Source: Stichopus chloronotus
Taxonomy: Eukaryota > Echinodermata > Holothuroidea > Aspidochirotida > Stichopodidae
Length of the DNA stretch: 64,000 nucleotides
Direction of reading: 5' to 3'
Assembly (NCBI GenBank): GCA_021234535.1
Contig: CM037850.1
Span: 3,100,001 to 3,164,000, forward strand
The position numbers and the translations under genes were made by a program. This document shows positions 13,701-28,700 of this stretch, in pieces (the stretch's first letter is position 1; each line of letters starts with the position of its first letter). A model generated the notes under the pieces. The model saw only the letters and a list, made by a program, of their open reading frames with translations. It made no database searches and was not told the DNA's origin.

Positions 13701-16700
13701 TCCGTTTTTTTTTTTTTTCTTTCCTGTCTTCATCAAAAGCAAACTCATTGATATAAGTTTTTGGTTCATTCCTTTCGACGCAGTCTTTTACAAAGGACTT
13801 TTCATACATTCTAGACTTCGGCAGAGTTCAGCGACCTGGATAATAAGTCCGCTGTCTGTCTGGGCAAACCTTTAACATTTTCCAACTTAGCATACCTTGT
13901 CTGCCATGAACTTGAAAATGTCACACTTAATGTTGGTGTTTCTAAGAATTGGTTTCAATTACTCAGCTCATAAAGATACCTTTGATCAATCGCCGTTGCC
14001 ACCAGGTTATCGTACACTGTTCCATGCGAAAGGTAGGCTCCACGGTAAATACTTCAGGAAGTTTGAACAGATGACATTGACTGATTTTAATGTACATTCA
14101 ATGTAATAAATTTGGTGGGATCATATTTATGTAAGGTTAAATGTTAGTCAAATCACCATGGTACTAATCAAAATATGTGCTGAACACACCTTCACCTTAC
14201 TGCACAGTAAGAGAATGGGAAGGACCCAGATGTAAAAAACCTTGAGAGTTGCCTTGCTTACGGAGAAAGATGGCGACATTTTTTGTCAGTTTGATGACAT
14301 ATGTAAAAGGAGTTTAGGCCGCTTTCTCACTGGAAGCTGGTCTCGAGCGTTGAATCAGATCCAGGTCAGATCCAACCCTCGAGATCAGTGGTTTTGCTTT
14401 CACACCTGATCCTACAAGCTGAATTAGACTCAGAGTAAACAATTTGTACACAGGAAGTTATGTAGGCCTATCTGAGACCTAAAGAGTACTACCATGCTGA
14501 AAATATATATCATACAGTTAGCAGCACCTTCATTCATCCTCCTGCAAATGGAAAATACAGCACAAAAATCACAATCACTCACTTTCAATGATTGCCCCAG
14601 TGCAAGGTCATTGTGGAGCATTCTAGCATATCCCTTGGAAACAGTACGATTGTAGACTATCAAGGCAGCTTAACTTGGTATAGGAACGATGCGCCCATGG
14701 CGTCGTATTGTATAGAGGCGTGTACTGTATGCTAGGCGTCTATAGTCTCCCAGGTAAGGCAATGTCCATGTACAGGGTAAGGAGGTGTAATAAAGACTAT
14801 GCGCTACATGAAAGTTAATGGTTATCATGCTTGCATGTATACAGTTGCAAGTTTGACTTACTCAAGACATTCATTTGCACAGCAATAAAATAAATATCTG
14901 CCAAAATGAAAACCAGTCTCATGACTCCGCGTCCCAAACAAAATTTACCACAAAATCTTGTTCCCTTCTACAGGATACTTTCCACACAATGAGACTGCAT
15001 AGAGCAAACAACTCTGTGTGGATCATGAAACATTGAACGAAAGAACTGCCTCTCGAAAAGGAAAAGCGTGCCTATGTACTGTCCATGATGTCATAAACAT
15101 ATGTGCCTTTGTAGTACACAAGGACATTCAGTATGTACATGTTCAGTCTTGTCAACATCCCGAAGCCTTGTCAGTTAAAACTGCTTGTAATTCGACACGG
15201 GGACAACACACCTCCCACCAGCCATTTCCTCTTTAATCTCTCCCACAATCTAAACTGAGCATGGTCATCTGTCTGAATCGATTTGGACTGCCCCCCTTTT
15301 TTTTTTTTTCAGGGAAAGTGAGTGTCCCAGCCAGTTAGACAAATCATCCCAATTTCCTCAAAAATGAATACAGTGGTCATGCTCTCTGTTATATTCTGTA
15401 TGCATTTTGTATACATATGCATGAATTTTCTTCTGCATTAATACCAACTTTGCATCATGTATTCAGTTCTTTTATTCAGCAACATGGTCTCTACACTTAT
15501 CCTAACCACCACTGGCTTATTAGGGACTTAGTAAAGTTGACCCTTCACAGATCGGTCTGCAAATGCTATGTACCACTTTCAACTTAGAGAAATACTGTAT
15601 GGAAACATCGTAAGTACTGTAATCAGTCGTCAAAAGTGGCAAAAAGTGGCTCCACGTGCACTATCATTCCAAAGCCACTAGCTCCTGCACCTTATGCACA
15701 GTATCACTGCACAAGAATTATGTCATGTTTACAAGTGTTATGCAAACTACTGCTGTAGGGAACCGCCACCTGTCCAGAAGTACTGTGTAAGTATCCATGT
15801 AAGTACAGTACTTAAATACCACAAGGAGATCTACAGTACTAAAACAAAGTGCAAATTGCAACATTCTAGAATATTGTAGTAGATGTATTTGATATAGTAG
15901 CTGAGAGTTCTTATTATTAGACAGTGGTATAGTAATCACTGCATTATAATCCTTGGACTTCCTCAATCCAAGGCCTTTCAAGTAACTGAAGATCATAAAC
16001 AGATTTAAACTCATCGCTCGGGGAATCCTTTTGAGCATCCTGTGCCTGGATCGACAATAATAACAAGGTAATGGACAACCAGGATGCTGAGATATTCATT
16101 CAGACGTTGCAATGGCCAGGATGGCTGGACTAAAGACAAAAAAACATCCCTATTGTGCAGTATAGACATGAAACCCAACCACAAGGAAATGTTTAAAGAC
16201 AGTGATAATATTACAGTAGCACTCAACAGCATCTGCCACATACTGTATGAATGCTAAAGTGTACTTCAATGGCTGTAACTTTTACATCATGCGAGGGAAG
16301 ATATCGACAACAAACAGGTCCAGTAATGTCTGGTGATGTTATTCTAAGGACTGGTGTTAAACTTCTAGTTTATTCTTGATGAAATACAACCCACTAGGAA
16401 CCCTCTGCCAACCCTGCTGTTTCATGACAACCCAACCACCCGCATACAATACCATTTTAAAAAATACAATATAAAGCCAATTATTTACAAACAAAAGCCT
16501 AACAGGCGTGAGAAACTCCTTTAAAAATATTGCACACCTCTAAGGTGTTGGCACACTTAGTAAAACACAAAAGATGGCAAAAGAGCATGAAAAAGGCTAG
16601 CTTTCCAGCTCTCTAAGTATCTCAGTGTGAAGGGTAATGTCCTGTGGTAGAGATTTCAAAACATTTACCACTTTAATCATGCTTAAAGGTGATTGGTTAT

Positions 16701-19700
16701 CTTATAAATATATCTTATGTGACACCAGTCTCATTTCCATAACTCTCTGATAATGTCATAAGTTCTACAGTTACTAGCAGTAGTGGAATTTCGAAAGACC
16801 ATGTGTGTGTGCAGTTTCACCACTTTGCTAGATCTCAATAATATCATTAAGTGAACACGTGAAGACAACCATAGACTGGTAACATTTGCAGAGTTATCAA
16901 GTACAGAATGTTAAAGGTCTGGTGACATGAAAATGACATTTTGAGGTATTGGGTGCATTAGGCATTCAAAATGTTGAAAATAGCCACAAATTGCGTCAAA
17001 ATCCATCAAAAATTGACAAATTTACAGGCAAATTAGTGTCTCACAGTTGTGTCATGAATAAACATTGGCTAAATATGCAAATTTGTGATTTCAGGAGAGG
17101 GACTCCCAGGATATGTCTTATGTTAATCCTTTGTTTATGTAACCTTTATTTCAAGGTCATTTGAGAATATTATACGCCCAGAGGGTTTTATTTTGGAAGC
17201 ATGTGTTTTCTCCTTCAAAAATATCGATATCATGCACCAATGTGAAACTCAGTAATTAAGTAATTAAGAGGCAAAATATATAGGGTTAACAAAAGAAAAA
17301 CTGACAGTGTGCAACACGTCATCTGTTTTGCATTTTCTTCAAACTTTGAAAAGTTATATCTCAAAAACGGTAATAGATACAACCACAACTCCAACGGATT
17401 TTCACTGAGGGTTTTACTTTGTAATGTTTGCATGAAGGAAGCTCTTTTTTGGAAGCATGTCACACATCCTTTAACACATGAGATGTAAGACAATCAATCA
17501 CCTTTGACCTTAGGCTCTGATCTTGTTGCACTTTGAAGTTCATGCGGGCCAAATTTGACATCACGGCCAAATTTGACATCATACTGATAAATGTCCAAAC
17601 AGAAAATAAGAAGACTCTCGATCTTTAACTTTTAAATATGTTCAGAAACAGAGCAGACAAACATGTGTAGGAAAGTGGAATGTCTGAAACGTTGAGTACA
17701 TTACCACAACAAATTATATACACTGACAGTTCTGACAGTACCATCTGGACTGAGCTCTAGGTGACTGGTCAAAATCCCAAAAGCGGCACGTATTATACGT
17801 TACCAGTATGCTTGACACGGTAGATGGCAGTACATTTGTTATGTTGATTCAGGTGAGTGAGGACTGACGTAAATTTAGAAACTTTCAAATATTTGAAAAT
17901 GTCAGGGAAGAAAAAATGAATCACGGCAATTTCTTTTTGAATGAACCTGAAACAACGAAGGAAACTGTCATAAGGTCTCACCTGTCTCTGTTGCTCTAGG
18001 TCGCACTTGTTACCGACGAGGATCATGGGAAATTCATCTCTATCCTTCACCCGTAGTATTTGTCTGTGGTACTTAAAAATTTCATCAAAACTGAAAAAGA
18101 AAATATCAGAAATGACTCATCGATTCTCAACGATAGGTAAAAGTAAGAAAAGAGTAAAATTTTAATCAAAAGGCTATTTTTGAGGAAGATATTTAGAGAT
18201 TAAAACATTGTTTTAACCCCATTTTTGCATACAGGTGCAGGGTTGTCTTTCCCACAATCAACTTTGAACTTTGGTTTGCACTGGGATCAAATTAAAATTT
18301 TACTTGCAAATATCTGAAATATTACAAGGTGATCGATGAACTGCTAACAGCACAATGCAAATGTGTTTCATGTACACCAACCTAAACATATGACCTGTAA
18401 GTCATGACTTGACTTTTGGCAGGAAAACTAAATTTTGAGGAGCACAACCTCATATTCTAACGACTAGTTGTCCTTTTATAGTATGACAATGCTAAAAACA
18501 TCAAAACTGGCTTGGCCACCCCTGTGCTACAGTAGTATACTAGCAACAAAACTACACTCACCTTGTTCTGTTGGTTAATGAAAATACTAGCAAGAAGCCT
18601 TCTCCTGACCTCATGTACTGTTCACGCATTGCACTGAATTCATCTTGACCAGCTGTATCTAAAACTATTGAAGAGAAAAAAGAAATATGTGACAATGAGG
18701 TGACAGTCGGTTTTTACAGCCTAACTTTTAAAGTGAGAGTTAGTATGAAACCATGCAAACCATGAGGTGCATCAAGTTATCAAATTGGGGAACAGTTTGT
18801 GTAAACTTGGAAAGTGTCAAAGAATGACAACGAATGCCAAATGGCACAGAGGCACAGGTACAGTACTGCAATATCTATGGCGGATTACATAATGTACAGT
18901 GCTGCACATAAGCCTGGTCAAGTAATTGCTGTAGCGTACAGTATAGGCCTACTGTAATATCAATAACATACTGTGCTGTATGTGACCAGATCATGATACA
19001 GTACTGTATCTGACTAGAACAAGAGAAGGTACTGGACATTCTAAAAGGTATGCTCAAGTCTGATTTAAAGTACAGCATTTCATTACAATTGTAATGAGAC
19101 CAGTAGTGCCTGTGGCTGAGCCAGGGAGGGGAGTGTGCTGCAGGTGCACATACACTTCCCCCCCCCAGATTTCAAACACGGATCAATTGGGCCTTTGATA
19201 TAATTACATCACATACATGATCCTGCTGTTGATCTTTTTGTTGTATGGCTTTGGTCCAGAAGTTATAGACTATATTGAGAGCATTATTTTTATTAAAATC
19301 CCGTAGATGAAAAGCACTCTCCAATAATGCAGGACTCTAACGTGCCCCCACCCCAAAGAAAAATCTGGGATCCCCCATCTAAATATTGCTGAGGCATTCA
19401 GAGAATGTTTACTGTTCTGCATAAAGGTTAACATTAGAATGGAATGTATCAATTCAACATAATGTTAGTTGCACCAGTGAAATACTACAAATGTAACAGA
19501 ACTTTAACAACTTTGCTGGCACAGCATTGGTATGTTGGTGTGCACACCTACGGTTTCACAAGTCCACTTTTCTGATAGATAAATCATGTCTTTTGCAAAG
19601 ACGTGTCATATATCTTGATCTACTTGCATGAATAAACTTCCTGCTTAATCAATCCTCCACTTGAATTGTTTTACAACAATCAAGACACAGCAAATGCTTC

Positions 19701-22700
19701 ATTTAGTACTGTTTCAGAGGAAACTAAGTTGACAATTGTTTTACAATGCAAGTAAAATTCCTTTTGATAGATTCTTTGATATAATCTCCACTTTGACAAT
19801 GGTGAACACTTGTTAAGTCAGCAGAACTATTTAATCAATCGGAAGTGCATCTACAAAAGGTGTTTGCAGTCCAATGTATGTATGCAAGCATGTCACCATA
19901 CAATCTCACAGTGAAAGAAGATAAAAAAGAAAGCAGATACTTGACATGTAAAGTGTTAATCTTTGGTGATGAGGCAGAATAACATTATCAATGTCACACA
20001 AATGACTATTACTGACTGTATGTTTTAATTTACTGATGTTTCACTCACACTTAATTGTTCTTCAACACTATGGGTATTACACAATATAGATTTCAACTTT
20101 CACAATATAGATTTCAATTTTAGTTACACAATTCCACTATTGCAAAGAGCTTCCCTATCTTGTAATTTTATGGTATGCAATGCAATTTTAGGATTTCATT
20201 ACTTTATATTAGCAATTTGCAATGAATCTGCATACTACATGCAATGTACGTATAGACACATACAATTTGTATAAATACACATAAGGGAGATCTACAACCT
20301 TTACAGAATCTACATGGTACAGTATTTTCATTGTACAGTAAATACTGTACATGACTATAGATTATGCACTGCACAGCACCTACATTTTGCAACAACTACT
20401 GTACTGCAAATTATACTTTGAGAATCCACATACTGTATACCATATAGGCCTACTTAGAAACATGCAGTAGTACTGTATGTACCTATACCTTCATTGAACA
20501 GCATAAACCACGAATTGTACAGTATTTCACCATGTACTGCACCCTTCACCACAAGAGCATACAAAACCATCAGCCCACGCACAACTCTACCTGTAGTACA
20601 TGTGAACATAATACATCAATGCAATACAGTGAATGCTCCTTTAAGATATATACATAGACATATACAAGATATACGCATGTACACCGCAAATTAAACCACA
20701 TGTGACATTAAAAATATTGACTGAAATGATTATGAAGAAAATGTTGAAAAAAGTCACAATTTCCATGAAAATCTATCAAACATTGACCATTTGACAAATT
20801 TCTCTTGTACAATTGCATCATGAATATACATAAGCCAACGTTACGCAACGTGGCACAAGGAAGGAGAGCAGTGGGGAACGAACCCTGAGTGCTAACACAA
20901 AGAATTACAAGATACACACGAGGAGGCTAAAAATAGAGCCTAGTTACGTAAGTAGAATACACACAGTCCTAGACAACGTAACTACACAGGCGGGTACGAG
21001 ACCTAACCCGGACCCGCAACACACGTGTCGAAAAACATGTCAAAAGACACGAAAGGAAAAGGATACTCATCCAAAACAGGCTCCAAGAAGAGGGCAAGGA
21101 TGAGGAATCCTAGAAACTGGACTAAGAACGTTGAAAACTGAACGATGGCAGTTGAATTTTACAGATGCAAATGCAGTGTAAGGGCTTCACTGGCAGACCA
21201 AAAGGCTGGCAATTACGGAAGGGCGGTGACCAGATACACACACACACACACACACAAATTGCCAGATGCTAGACCATGGTCAATACGGTAATGCATAGGT
21301 TATATGAGGTGAGGGAGTACTCGCTGTGAATTGTGCAAATCATTGACATCCAGGGAGGGATCGATACGACTCACCTGATATGCCTTATTTTATACTTTGC
21401 TTACTTTAACCTTTATTTCAGAGACAACTGAGAATTTCATGTGCCCTGAGGGTTTTATATTGAAAGCATGTATTGCCTGCTTCAGAAACATTGACACCAC
21501 TTAAAGTGATGGCATGTGTACTGAAAAACCAAAAAGATAAGATTATGTTTGATCTCAACTTTTTCTTTATTTTTGAATGTACACGCGAGGTTGTACATGA
21601 ATGGACTATGTCTTTCAATGAAGGAAAATGACGGTAACTACTTCGAAAAGCAACGGGATTGGCAAAAAAATAGAGTGAAAAACAGAAATCATATTTGAAA
21701 ATTAACGGTTCTTACTATAACCGCCTAAACAATGAATATGCAACAGTACAGGTCTCATTGGTGTATCAAAAACATACTACTCAAGTCTCTCCTTGGTATG
21801 TATCGGGAATTGTAGTATTTGGTGAAAGGAAACACTGTATTTACAAATAACCCACGAACTGAACACAAACTTGACCGCGGCGTCAGTGATCCTGAGTTGT
21901 AACTGAATATTCAATACTAGTATACTTTCCCATTGGCTTGCTCAAAGAAGCACACCCTTGATTTGAATGAAAACTGTCAACCACTACACTATTGTATTCT
22001 ACAATTTTTGTCATTATGTTAGAAGAATTTGAAATCATATGGCAAAATTAATCAACTGAAACCTATTTATTTCCCAGATTGTCTGAATGGTGTAATGAAA
22101 AAGCCTTACCAAACTTTTGGAGATGAAATTTTAATGTATTTACTTTTTGCCTACACACGCAATCACTTTAATTGCTGATGCGAAGCCCAGTATTGAAGTA
22201 ATTAAGAGACAAAATGTAAAGGCCTAAAAAAGAAATACTGACACTGTGCAACCCTACATCATCTGTTTTGCATTTTCATCAACTTTAACTATGAAAAGCT
22301 ATTCCTCAATAGACCGTAATAGATAGAAACACAATTCCAACGGATTATCACTCAGGATTTCACTCTGCAACTTCAGAATGAAGCTAACTCTTTTTCTTTT
22401 TTTTTGTCACGTTGTCACTTTCAGGTCACTTGGTCTTCGAATGTAACTCATTTAACCAATTTTGTGAATTGAAGTTGAAAACTCGCAAAGTGGAAACTAG
22501 CTAATACCCTTGTGAACTTTAATTGTGACAAGATCTGCAATTAAAAACCTTCTGATATGTCAACTGCTTTGAATATACTTCAAAGACTGTTATGCATGAG
22601 TAGAGACTAAAGGGCTCATTGTCCATATAAGCCTCCATAGAGATTGGGGTGTAATGTTCCATTCTGACACTTGCAGGCTACGAGGTCATTCTGGAAGTTT

Positions 22701-25700
22701 TCGATACTATTAATAGGCGATACATGGTAACATGCAACACTTAAACTTGAGTAAACCCACTATCCCAGCTAATTAGGGATTAGGAGGGCATTTGGCATTT
22801 TACTGTTAAGGGCAGTGTCAACTATAAATTCCAAAACTCACCTGGTTTGGATATTTACGAATGACGAACCTACCTGTCTCCATCTAACTTATGCACGTCC
22901 CTCTACCATGCTAGTGAAAATTCACCAAAAATCCGAGAGCAGTAATGGAAACCAACTCGCACTTTTGGGTGGTAGTTAGGGAAGGAGGAGCTAGTCCATT
23001 GTGGGTTACGGCAAAGGTAAAGGCGGGGTCAAAGGTTACCAGTAGTAATGCTAGCACGCTAGAGGGACGTGCATAAGTTAGATGGAGACAGGTAAGTTCG
23101 GAATGATGTAAATCCAGTTATATGCTTGCATGTTGGAGAAAGATGCACAATTAGTTGCAATGAGACAGCTGGGTAAGTTCAGAGCCAGGTAAATATTATC
23201 AATCCATGATGGAACACACAGCAGTGGTTGTAGAACATTTGAGCACTCAGAGATGTGCCTATTTGATTTCGAGTGCAGGATAATTGTAACAAGTACACTT
23301 TGTGTAATGAAGCTAAGGTCCGTAGATACACATCAATATGCTACCGATGAGAAACCACATGTGAAAAAGCGCCCTTTAATCGCACTTCCATTCCGGTTTT
23401 CGTTGCCTCAGGCACATATCAAGGCAACCGCATCATTCGAAAGAAATTCAATGCCTCTCTCTACTGGCTGACTGGCCTCTTTTTTTACAAGATAACATAC
23501 AAAAGTGAAATTTACATTAAAATATGTCCAGATCGAAATCTAAAGGCGATTTAACATTGAATTGCACTTTCAAACAAAAATCTGGTTGGGTAAGAAGCAA
23601 TTTAACAAAATATCACGCTCTTCTTTCGTTTATGTGTTCTTCTTAACAAACTCCCTCCCCTCTACAGTATTGTCAATATCATTAAGCTCAATTCCGACTG
23701 TACCATTACCATGAATTTTTCAAACAAATACATGTTCTTGCACCCCATTTAACATGAGATTTCAATAACAAGCTTTTCAGACATACTGATTTTATATTTT
23801 TTATCCCTTATTACTTATATTTTATGGATTTAACTTTACAATTTCAACCTTAACATCAAACTATACAACTAACACCCAAAGTTACATCGACCAAGCCTTA
23901 CGTTTGTGTTACAGTACGTAAGTACATGGGTTACAAACTTTTCTACTCCTACAACGTGTACACAGCATACAGTCTAGTCCGAATTGCACTGCACAATAGC
24001 ACTGTGCAATAGCACTGTGTACAACGTAACTGCTGCGGCAACGCTTTGCACCAAAACAAACGTGTGGTAGGAGATATTTTGTGAGGAGGACGCACACTTA
24101 GGGAGCAGCAAACCTTATACAATTTTTTTAAGGATTTGGCATCTTGAAGTAAGTAATTTCTCAAATTCTGCACCAAATTGAAAAATTCAACCACATAATC
24201 AGGTACAAATGATCCATCAAACACTATGTTGGTATCCTTTATCCAATAACATGAAAAAATTGTGCCACTTTTTGGTGTGTGGCTGAAAAAATCTGTCTTC
24301 TTCGGGAAGGTAGCGGTTACGTAATAAGTCACTGACTTGGGGAAGTATTTATCCTTCAAACGTGACTTGGAAGCCACTGGCTTCCAACTCACGAGGGCGC
24401 AGTGCAAGAATGGTTTCGGGTCAGTGTTGAGCTAGCTAGTCTATGCGATAGTGTGAGCAAGGGGTAAGTATGTCTTCGATGTGAATATTGTTAATATATC
24501 CAGTATTGCACTGATCCATACACATATTTTTCCTTGTGGTCCTCCTCACAGTCGCTTCAGAGACCAAAGCCATCTTGGATTAGTGCCTGGATCTCACTAT
24601 AGAAAGCCAGGTGCTGGCTAACCTTCCCAACAGGTGTTGGTATGTACTGAACCGTTTGACGTAGGCCTACAAACGTAGACACCTGCAAACGCTTTAAGAG
24701 AATTGTCTCATCTAAGATGCAAGGTCTCTATGAGTGTTTTTCAACGTCTGATGATTGGCTCAACAAAGCATGAATAATCATAGCCTCAGGAAAAGCAGTA
24801 TTGAGTGCTACTGAGTGTCATTGATTATGTAGGCATACATGAATTACAATAGCTTAAAGTCTGTACGCACATTCAGTCAGAATCCAAGGGATATTTCTCT
24901 GACCTCGGCGTTGCGAATGCAGTAAGAGCTGACGCAATGAGTAATACACATCGTTGTGCGGACTAGGTGGCGGCCCGCATCAGAGTGTTGGAGTTGGCTA
25001 TATTCTCTCTCGTGGAATGGGGGTGAGGAGGGTTCAATCTTGTATTACCTTTAGCAACATCAGTCTCCAACAGACCAACACCCACTGGTCTGGGCTGATA
25101 TCTGCCTAATGGGCCACAAACAGCATGCCAAGGGTTCTCCCGCAATGAACTTGCTAACAGAACAATTGCAAGTGTATTCCACGTAAAGTAATCTAGAGAT
25201 GTGCAGAAATAACTTTTGGCAAGAGAGCTTAACTTTTAAGAAAGCAATCACATTAAACATGCAATGTATGTTACAGTGGCTGTCCCTCACAATACATACC
25301 AGATGAAAATGACCAGTGCAAAGAAACTCAGAGCTAATTTGTACCAGTGAAACCATACGAGACCACCGTAAGTTTAGTTCATACAGAGTTGCACTCTAGT
25401 TTATACATGGGCTGTAGGTTACAAGTACTATAGCCTAGGGTAAAATGAGGTCATCATTTAATCTGAAAATCTGTACATCCAGAAGTAATCATTACTTGAA
25501 AAACTTTCACTAACTTATTTTTTCTAGGCTGATTAACATCGTTTGTACAACAAAAGAAATCTACTACATTATACACATAGGGAAAATCCCATCCCACTAG
25601 TTATAGAAAACATTGCTTCCTCTTTTTGAAGCTGAACTTGTAGCACGGCTCTTCACTGATCAGGATGGATGTACCGCTGTGTTCACGTGCTTCTGTTCCT

Positions 25701-28700
25701 AGCAATCGAATGATAAAAACAACACACAGGAATAGGTAAACAACCCACCCACATGTATGTGTAATGAATTGCAGACACAAGTGGCATGTACAACAGAAAG
25801 TATTAATAGAATTACTCTTTTTTAATCACCTTGCTTGCTGATCAATAAAGTAAATTTTAATTTGTTTCTTTTTGGGAGGGATTTGGGATTTTTTGGGATA
25901 TGGAAATTTTGGTTGGGATATGGCTTAATAAGATTTTGGTTGGTGGTTTAAAGGCTGTATTGCATCACCCTAAGCTATATTTTTACCTCCCAGAAAGGCA
26001 AAATTCTCAACTGGTTCTAAGTTACAGTACTCTTCGATTGACAGCAAATTCAAAAGATGCACAGCAGCTCGTATTACACAGCGTACACAGGGATTCATTG
26101 TTTTGATTACACATGTGGAGGAATTTAAGACAGGCTGAGGGAGGGACTAGAGGTAGGTGGTTGGGAGAATTGCAACTTTCTGGGGTGATGCATTACAGCC
26201 TTTAATTTTGGCAGTTTAGTATTTGTTTTGCAAATAACAGACTTGAGTAAATCAAACTCCAAATGGTATACTGTACATGGAAGTGTGATAATCATTGCTC
26301 CAGTGTATCATATACCTCTGCATGTGGTGGAGCTCCCTCCGCAGGGACTATGAGCTTCCTGCATATAAACAATACACATCTCTGACAATACCATGATACA
26401 GAGCCATAGTCTACAGTCCTACTGTTAATCAGGGAACATTCCAAACTAATCTGGCGCAGGAGCAACCATGGACAGTCGTTGGTTGCGATTTTCATGACCA
26501 CATTTTCTAGCTACTCTCTCGCTTCTTACCAGAAACCCTTGAAGTTTAAATCTACTGCATTTTCTAGCTAAGTAGTCTTCTACCTAAGTGACTTGAATTA
26601 CCTGCCCAAATCTTTAAAAGATGGGTTCCTAATCTGCTGTAAATCTTGGTCTCCTTTTTGTTTTTTTTTCCCCTTACATGTTTACCTAAATTCTGTTATT
26701 GGGTATACACATCCCTTTGACATTATTTCAGCAAAACAAAACTATTGAAAGCTTTTTAACGCAAACAAAAGTGGTCTAATCGTTTTTAACAGACTCTGCA
26801 TTCCAGGAATTGAAACTGCTGTTGGACTTCCACTGTAGGTGTGTGTAATAGTCAACAGGATATCATCTGGCCTTATTGACTTTCTAAGGTGTCACGATGT
26901 ACCATAACAACTTAACCAGTTGTAATGATAACAGCTAGCATGCACTCCACTTGCAACAAGGACGCTGGCTGTAACAAAGCTCTGCACTCTGTGAAAACAA
27001 TAGTGTCTTATCAATTTACTGAATGATTTTACTAAATGAACAGGGGAGTGGCAAGGAGAGGGCACGAGGGACGGTGAGCAGGGAGGTTGAGCAGAAGTTG
27101 CTAAGCTTAATTAGAATATTTATCCAGTATATTTCTACACAGTCTCTCACCAACCAATAAACATGCGTGGCATGCAAAGATTACATAACTTACAGGAGTG
27201 ACTTCAGACCTGAAATTTTGCCGACAAGCTCCATAAATTGATACCAAAAACATTACAGTTTTGGACATCACAGAGTTCCACAGTGAGAGGGAACGGGATA
27301 GCGCCAAACACACCACATTCAGGATGGGGTAGGTGAAGGAGTAAGGATACGAATTCTCAGCAAGAAAAAGTAAACTTTTCATTGTTTTAGGAGAATCTGC
27401 ATAAGTATAGGACAAACAATTCCGTCCTGTTTCATATTCCTAGAAGAAAAAAAATAACTGCATGATCAGAATGAGGTCACGACAAAACAATATTGTTTTC
27501 ATAATTACATAATCATTGATACCATTCTTATTGAGCATTACTAATTAACACTTAATTATAAAATCTCTTAGTAGATTTTGTGTCAACTTCTCATTGTCAT
27601 CAAGATCTGCAGGACAGATGCAAATACAGGTATGTTTGATATTGTTAAAGTTCAATGTTTCATTTGAAAGGAAAAAGAGAAGATAAAAAGTGACATCAGC
27701 AGACTAGAGAACCGTATTCTTCAGGTGCAGAAACGCGAGACACAGGTCCACCACTGACTTGTTCATCGGTGGACCTCTGGCCGGGAGGGGGGGAGGAGGT
27801 GCAATAGGATAGCAGGATACTGGATAGTGCTGTACACAAGTACAAGGTATATGATAAAATATGTGTGGCAGAGTGACTAGGCACAGTGGTACTGCAAATA
27901 CAGTGTATGCTGATGGATCTGCATGTGTTGATGTTTAGTACAGGTTTAGTGATATATACGGTGATAGTTTACTGTGTAGTGCTATTGGGATAACGCTATG
28001 AGAGTACAGTGGACAAGGGGGTTGGTATAATAATGTATCCTACAAGCAATACAGTATAATGCATGCAGCTGGGCATAGTATCCTACAACACATTTTACCT
28101 CTAGGTGGGAGATTTTCCTTTCCAGTTACTTGTTTGTTTTTGGTTGAGGAATTAAGTTGAAAGAATGAGATGGGAAAACATCACAACAACCAATGGGAAT
28201 TTCCAAACCTATAGATACAGTATCAACATCAGCTCATGATGAAAATTTCCTACTTCCTGCTTACTGCAAGAGCTAAGGTTCGGTTTGGTAGTCTTTGTGA
28301 CATACAGTATCAAGCACTGACCGATTGGGATTCCTTTTCACCGGGACTGCAGTAACTGATTGTTCAGGGTGTGAGCAATGGTCGCCATGACAACATCACA
28401 CTTGTATGGCGGTCACATGAAGAAGATCAACAACAATATGTTGCATCCAGGAAGCAAGCAGTGAAGTGTCTTGTCTGCAAAGTTGCAAACTGTTCCACTT
28501 AAATACTATATAGTACATAGTGGTACAAGTTTAATGAACAATGCATACATGTATTACTGTATATAAGTAGAGAAGCTTACAGTAAGTCAGTATACCATAC
28601 TATGATATTTTGGTTTATCTTCAGCATACACACAGAATTCACAATTTGAATGTACAGTACACATTGTTATAGTTACTCAAGTCTGTGCATGAAGCTGGTG

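Larger units (their letters stand above)
7997..17981 (-). other. R-Ras intron 4
   Basis: A 10-kb GT-AG intron. It holds one inverted-repeat MITE (12869-13124), two copies of the ~0.5-kb dispersed family (8331-8600 and 16915-17475), an inverted family-C copy near 9960-10145, poly-T rich stretches, and roughly two dozen TACAGTA/TACTGTA motifs concentrated at 10.7-16.3 kb. No second gene is supported. Confidence 0.8.
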
